Below, piece after piece: positions 62,296-64,000 of a DNA stretch of 64,000 nt; within the stretch, counting starts at the first letter, position 1, and each line of letters opens with the position of its first letter. Source of the stretch: Candidatus Raymondbacteria bacterium RIFOXYA2_FULL_49_16 (GTDB taxonomy: Bacteria; Fibrobacterota; OXYB2-FULL-49-7; XYB2-FULL-49-35). Location of the stretch: contig MFYT01000039.1 in NCBI GenBank assembly GCA_001789205.1, forward strand, positions 76,233 through 140,232. Reading direction: 5' to 3'. A program made the position numbers and the translations under genes. The notes below the pieces were generated by a model. It had not been told where the DNA came from, ran no database searches, and worked only from the letters and a program-made list of their open reading frames with translations.

Positions 62296-63185
62296 TGAAA
62301 TCACGAAACGTTTCATCAATAGCGGAAACACGGACTGTTTTTGTTGATCTGAAATGGATAAAGGGAATATTGTTTGGAATTCTTTTTATGTTTATTGTCC
62401 CGCTGGCGCTATCATGCTCAAAAGAAACTTCCGGTACATTCAATCCCGCAGACCATTATTTAAAAATAGAAGAACTCAGGGCCGCTAAACCGCTGGACTT
62501 GCACAAAATTGAAAGCATATACACCACACAACTTGCACCGCGATATCACACGGCCTATCCCGCTATTCACGCATCCATCCTTGAAGCTATGAGGAAAGGG
62601 GAGGCCGGAGAAAACGTGCGTGTGCAATCGCAGACCATAAGCAAGGAGCTGCAGAAGATTTTCTACCGGGAGCTTGCCGCCTCGCTCAGCGCGCTTGAAG
62701 CGGAAGCAGACCCTGCGATGTATGCGCAGGAACTTGAAAGGGCGAAATCCGCGTATGCGTGTTTAAAACCGCTGTCTAAGCGCAGGAGCGAATGGCTGAA
62801 GAACGGCACAGCGTTTGACGACCTTTTCGCGTCAGCCTTCAGCACTTTGGCCTCAATGCCTGGCAAAGAAACCGTAAAAAAAACATGTGATCGGATCATT
62901 TTATTATTTCGCGACATTTTCATTTACTCTGTTTTTTATGAACTGTTCGGCATAGAGACGTCACGGGGAACAGATAACATCACATGCGAAGAGAAAATGG
63001 CTGAAGCAAGGATCTTTCTGGAATCAGCTCTGCCATTCTGCAGGCAACAGCAGTTCTGCGTGCCGCTGGCAACAGCGTTTCATAAGGACTATAGGGACCT
63101 GGATATTGAAAAAACCAGGGAAGACTTGTTTGCCGCGTTCCCAGGGCTGGATACGCACGCAGTGTTGAAAGCGTCCGGGAAATAA
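62295..63185 (+). CDS. Lipoprotein of unknown function, last gene of the RiPP-like operon
   Basis: A 296-residue protein with a long N-terminal segment, a hydrophobic stretch and a lipobox (LALSC around residues 37-41). The rest is mainly helical with scattered cysteines (YACLKPL, TCDRIILL, CEEKMAE, FCRQQQFC). No family was recognised. TAATG overlap with the metallophosphatase gene shows tight coupling. It could be an outer- or inner-membrane partner of the peptide system. Confidence 0.65.
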   Translation: MKSRNVSSIAETRTVFVDLKWIKGILFGILFMFIVPLALSCSKETSGTFNPADHYLKIEELRAAKPLDLHKIESIYTTQLAPRYHTAYPAIHASILEAMRKGEAGENVRVQSQTISKELQKIFYRELAASLSALEAEADPAMYAQELERAKSAYACLKPLSKRRSEWLKNGTAFDDLFASAFSTLASMPGKETVKKTCDRIILLFRDIFIYSVFYELFGIETSRGTDNITCEEKMAEARIFLESALPFCRQQQFCVPLATAFHKDYRDLDIEKTREDLFAAFPGLDTHAVLKASGK

Positions 63186-63200
63186 ACCGCCTGGTTCGAA

Positions 63201-63215
63201 AAAACCCCCGGTTTT
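63201..63215. terminator. Weak bidirectional terminator-like hairpin
   Basis: AAAACC and GGTTTT pair around a CCC loop between the convergent operon end and the next gene. The A- and T-rich arms would act on either strand. The stem is short. Confidence 0.35.
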
Positions 63216-63224
63216 CTCCACACA

Positions 63225-64000
63225 TTATCTTAGCAGCACCGCGCGCTTGGTATACACAATTCCATTGACGCATATGCGGATTATGTACGTTCCGGATGGC
63301 ATGTTTCGGGCGTTCCAGGTGTATGCGTGCGTACAAGCGGTATTCACAGTACGTTTATTGTACAGGAACGAGGTCCCCGCATTGTGTACGCATACGCCTT
63401 GCACATTATAAATGCGCAAGGTTGGGCTGGTTGCGGCGGGTAATCCATTTGTTGGATCAGGTGATAAACCCGCCCCAATAAATATGGATATCACCATAAC
63501 TGGATTAAACGGGTTTGGTTCCACTGTTACAGCCATATCATTCTGCGTTGAGGCCGATATGCCCGCTCCGGTTGTTCCTCCGCACGAGCTTTTGTCTTCG
63601 GGCGTATTATAATCGGCAGAATAAAACCACACTTCCTGTGGAGCAACAAGCGTATCATTACCTGAATAGAGTTCAAGATCAAAGGACAGGTCAGAGCTTG
63701 TAGAGCTCACCTGATGGACCTCTGCCGCAATGACATTCCCGCCATTCCGGAAATGCGATATAAAAGAGGTGATGTCGTTGACCGCGAATGCCGATCCCTC
63801 GTGATCTCCGGAAGCAAAAGTGCTGTACGTCACTTCACCCGGAAGCATGGATCTGCGGGCGATCTCGTATCCATTCAAATAGACCACAACACCATCATCA
63901 TATTTTACTCCTAGCGAACAGGACGAAAAGGCGGACGCATCATCAATAAAAAAACTTTTCCTGAAATAGGCCGCATCCACATGAGGTATCACGGTGTTTT
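63225..64000 (-). CDS. C-terminal part of a secreted protein with galactose-binding-like and sorting domains
   Basis: The frame is open to the window end, so the N-terminus is missing; the GTG at 63992 is probably an internal Val. The readable 258 codons have a beta module (VKYDDGVVVYLNGYEIARR, NVIAAEVHQVSSTSSDLSFDLEL) followed by a PNPFNPVMV sorting tail. The module and tail match the C-terminal third of the metallophosphatase at 13426-15681 (VYTAYFRKSMSV against VDAAYFRKSFFI), so this is likely a related secreted hydrolase. Its catalytic domain lies outside the window. Confidence 0.75.
   Translation of the reverse strand, partial: NTVIPHVDAAYFRKSFFIDDASAFSSCSLGVKYDDGVVVYLNGYEIARRSMLPGEVTYSTFASGDHEGSAFAVNDITSFISHFRNGGNVIAAEVHQVSSTSSDLSFDLELYSGNDTLVAPQEVWFYSADYNTPEDKSSCGGTTGAGISASTQNDMAVTVEPNPFNPVMVISIFIGAGLSPDPTNGLPAATSPTLRIYNVQGVCVHNAGTSFLYNKRTVNTACTHAYTWNARNMPSGTYIIRICVNGIVYTKRAVLLR

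Noticed and set aside
1-64000. CRISPR arrays, prophage genes, integrase genes, rRNA
   Set aside because: None seen: no regularly spaced short repeats, no phage structural or integrase motifs, no rRNA core sequences.

Overview
The window reads as a piece of a Gram-negative, motile, polysaccharide-degrading bacterium of the FCB group, most likely Fibrobacterota or a close relative. Eight proteins end in the PNPFNP-type C-terminal secretion and sorting domain. There are MotA/MotB stator genes, outer-membrane beta-barrels and several carbohydrate-active enzymes. Genes often carry clear Shine-Dalgarno sequences and sigma70-like promoters, which argues against Bacteroidota proper. The assignment is inference, since no rRNA or marker gene is present.

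Layout. 0-19.8 kb is mostly chromosomal housekeeping and secretome: a truncated HD-GYP protein, GH2 beta-mannosidase, tRNA-Thr(CGU), a small nucleotidyltransferase pair, tandem DUF4114 secreted paralogs, mannitol-1-phosphate dehydrogenase, an ATPase, motA/motB, a B12/radical SAM protein, PAP2 phosphatase, a secreted metallophosphatase, two membrane-anchored AraC regulators, a HigBA-type module and a GGDEF relic.

19.7-34.4 kb is an arsenic-resistance island flanked by 97-bp direct repeats (about 96% identical). At its left edge is a decayed IS1380-family element with perfect 19-bp terminal inverted repeats. It holds arsM, two arsR, arsC, acr3, ArsF/ArsG-like genes, a PF03773 permease, small redox proteins and two FtsX-type ABC systems, one coupled to a LolA-like protein and an outer-membrane barrel. 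A promoter with an 11-bp-arm operator precedes arsM.

34.5-40.2 kb is a TetR-controlled efflux operon (outer-membrane barrel, RND/MMPL pump, LolA-like protein, DUF2147) with two matching operator-like sites. 40.4-55.3 kb carries secreted hydrolases, an IclR-led pair of FAD oxidoreductases on an apparently leaderless transcript, GH1 beta-glucosidase, a beta-helix lyase-like protein, a glycosyltransferase, a DUF1593 protein and a third AraC regulator, this one with a CBM9-like ectodomain.

55.4-63.2 kb is the most interesting part: an eight-gene, tightly coupled operon that looks like an undescribed RiPP system. A radical SAM/SPASM maturase is followed by two short genes, each for a 57-residue cysteine-free peptide. 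Both peptides carry LKIKxGYNPNSSSIG, then a membrane helix and a basic tail. Two TPR/membrane proteins, a TlpA-like thioredoxin, a metallophosphatase-thioredoxin fusion and a lipoprotein complete the operon. In the 10-residue GYNPNSSSIG core, nine of ten codons differ between the two copies with no amino-acid change, so the peptide sequence itself is under selection. The window closes with a truncated secreted protein related to the metallophosphatase at 13.4-15.7 kb.
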